This document shows, piece by piece, positions 63,044 through 64,000 of a DNA stretch of 64,000 bases. The notes beneath the pieces are model-generated. The model saw only the letters and a list, made by a program, of their open reading frames with translations. It was not told the DNA's origin and made no database searches. The translations under genes were made by a program, and so were the position numbers. Origin of the DNA: Bacteroidota bacterium (GTDB lineage Bacteria > Bacteroidota > Bacteroidia > NS11-12g > UBA955). Where the stretch lies: assembly GCA_023957335.1 (NCBI GenBank), contig JAMLHC010000003.1:310001-374000 (forward strand). The letters run 5' to 3'. Numbering within the stretch: the stretch's first letter is position 1; every line of letters begins with the position of its first letter.

Positions 63044-63665
63044 GTTTAACAAAGAGACAGCAGTGTCTAACCTCAAAACAGCAGGGGTTGTAACGGTAGC
63101 AATTATCAGTGCAAACATCGTTAAAAAGTTGCTGTTAGATGTACCAAAAGACAAAGAAAAAGGACTAGTTCCGGACAACATCTATGTGAACGCAGGAATC
63201 GCTGCAGCTTCATTAGCAGGTGCTGCACTGGTTCAAAACAACCTGCTTTCTGTTTTTCTTGGAGGTATTGCTTCTTTCTTCATCATCAGAACCATTAACT
63301 TAGCCACAGCAGAGAGCAAAGTAAAAGGTTTAGGAGATGACGAACCGGGTGAAGATAAAAAAGAAGAAAAACCGGGTGAAGATAAAAAAGAAGAAAACAA
63401 ATTCAAGAAAGCACTCCGCGACTGGATGCCACAACTTGGAGCAGTTTCTGACCCAATTCCGGGCGACAATGCCGACCAAACCGAAATCGAAAGAATTATG
63501 GCAAGAGCTATGGCAATTCCTGTTGACACACCAGAGCCATCCGCTCCGGTTAGGCAACTTCCTGCACCGGCAATTGAGCCATACAGTGTTGGCGGTGTAG
63601 CGCAAGGTGGCTACGCCCTGATGGGAATCGGGAATGTGAAACAAAGTGCTTGGGCAATGTCTTAA
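63033..63665 (+). CDS. Membrane protein of the late module
   Basis: A 210-residue protein with hydrophobic helices at about 14-33 (LKTAGVVTVAIISANIVKKL) and 49-85 (VNAGIAAASLAGAALVQNN; LLSVFLGGIASFFIIRTI), a charged tandem repeat (two copies of PGEDKKEE, from a 24-bp DNA repeat near 63346-63393), and a Pro/Gly-rich tail (PAPAIEPYSVGGVAQGGYAL). It lies between the transglutaminase-like gene and the probable capsid gene, so it is likely a virion or assembly membrane protein. Confidence 0.62.
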   Translation: MDYKFNKETAVSNLKTAGVVTVAIISANIVKKLLLDVPKDKEKGLVPDNIYVNAGIAAASLAGAALVQNNLLSVFLGGIASFFIIRTINLATAESKVKGLGDDEPGEDKKEEKPGEDKKEENKFKKALRDWMPQLGAVSDPIPGDNADQTEIERIMARAMAIPVDTPEPSAPVRQLPAPAIEPYSVGGVAQGGYALMGIGNVKQSAWAMS

Positions 63666-63730
63666 TCATTAATCACAATTCAAAAATCAAAAAAGTAAAA
63701 AATTTAATTCAAACATAAAAAGTTAAAAAC

Positions 63731-64000
63731 ATGAGTAATTTATTAGTAGGCGAACAAGTTTTAAGAAACGCAATCGCATCAAACCCACAAAAGTACGGTG
63801 CAATCAAATCAGCTCTTGACCAAGGAGTGAAAACCGTAAGACAAGGAATGCATTACTTCGGCAGAAAAGTAGCTGTAAACAGCGACTTGGGCGGAGGAAG
63901 CACAATCAACCTCATCAGAACTGAGGACGTTAAGAAAGAAGGAGTTCGCTCCATAGACAAAGGAAAAGTTCCTGCAGGTTCTATCTTTGTTGCTGTTGGA
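63731..64000 (+). CDS. Probable major structural (capsid-like) protein, 5' part only
   Basis: The first 90 residues are visible (MSNLLVGEQVLRNAIASNPQ ... KVPAGSIFVAVG), cut by the window edge. An A-rich leader of 65 nt precedes the ATG, as for strongly expressed Bacteroidota genes. The segment STINLIRTEDVKKEGVRSID then KGKVPAGSIFVAV looks like the N-terminal strands of a capsid-type beta protein. A jelly-roll capsid is a hypothesis; the fold cannot be settled from this part. Confidence 0.45.
   Translation, partial: MSNLLVGEQVLRNAIASNPQKYGAIKSALDQGVKTVRQGMHYFGRKVAVNSDLGGGSTINLIRTEDVKKEGVRSIDKGKVPAGSIFVAVG

Larger units (their letters stand above)
45241..64000 (+). mobile_element. Integrated temperate virus-like element (prophage), right end outside window
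   Basis: From the tRNA-Met junction rightwards the genes are: two minus-strand regulators, divergent early genes, about ten small ORFs, a primase-helicase, accessory genes, an IS, then a plus-strand membrane/structural module ending in the start of a probable capsid-type gene. No integrase, terminase, portal or tail protein is seen within the 18.7 kb visible. The membrane-protein-rich late module suggests a non-tailed virus, though the packaging genes that would decide this lie outside the window. Confidence 0.65.

Overview
The window looks like a chromosome segment of a Bacteroidota bacterium. Supporting signs are a T9SS-type C-terminal sorting domain, SusC/TonB-type receptors paired with SPII lipoproteins, TAnnTTTG-type -7 promoter boxes, A-rich leaders with weak Shine-Dalgarno signals, and DUF families common in that phylum (DUF4374, DUF5618, DUF2683). 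G+C is low and intergenic DNA is AT-rich. No rRNA or complete tRNA gene is visible.

Region 1 (1-17592) is an accessory array. Four imperfect-palindromic repeats of about 131 bp, all in the same orientation (225-355, 7953-8083, 9106-9236, 17460-17592), have the AAC ... GTT layout of integron attC sites. They divide the DNA into blocks: a VOC/glyoxalase-like gene; a 7.7 kb block with three paralogous lipoproteins, two of which carry long G or C homopolymers, plus a 1634-residue T9SS-exported metalloprotease; a single lipoprotein gene; and an 8.3 kb type I restriction-modification operon. That operon carries two small parasites at gene junctions: an inverted-repeat-bounded GxxExxY gene between hsdR and the next gene, and a REP-associated Y1 transposase between hsdM and hsdS that leaves a duplicated hsdM tail. 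The last 131-bp repeat ends inside the stop codon of leuS.

Region 2 (17588-36868) is ordinary chromosome: leuS, nfeD-floA, a CBS protein, an outer-membrane protein, mnmA, pdxH, a TonB receptor, a von Willebrand A membrane protein, a TM2 protein, an MFS exporter, and a three-gene operon of lipoprotein, TonB receptor and DUF4374 protein that probably takes up a siderophore or similar ligand.

Region 3 (about 36900-45230) is an array of headless RHS/YD-type polymorphic toxin modules on the minus strand. Three copies of a conserved core carry three unrelated C-terminal tips (a metzincin protease, an OmpA-like domain, an unknown helical domain), each followed by a different candidate immunity gene. 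An IS1-family element lies at one end. Its outer 77 bp recur upstream of two of the modules.

Region 4 (45241-64000 and beyond) is an integrated virus-like element whose left end lies in the 3' half of a tRNA-Met gene. It has an S24 repressor with divergent early genes, many small unknown ORFs, a 1025-residue primase-helicase, accessory DUF5618 and DUF2683 genes, an IS1182-family insertion, and then a late module: a small membrane protein, a membrane-anchored LEA2 protein, a 1209-residue transglutaminase-like protein, another membrane protein, and the start of a probable abundant structural protein. No terminase, portal or tail gene is visible in these 18.7 kb, and membrane proteins cluster next to the probable capsid gene. 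This suggests, without proving it, a non-tailed membrane-containing temperate virus, which is the most promising candidate for an undescribed system here.
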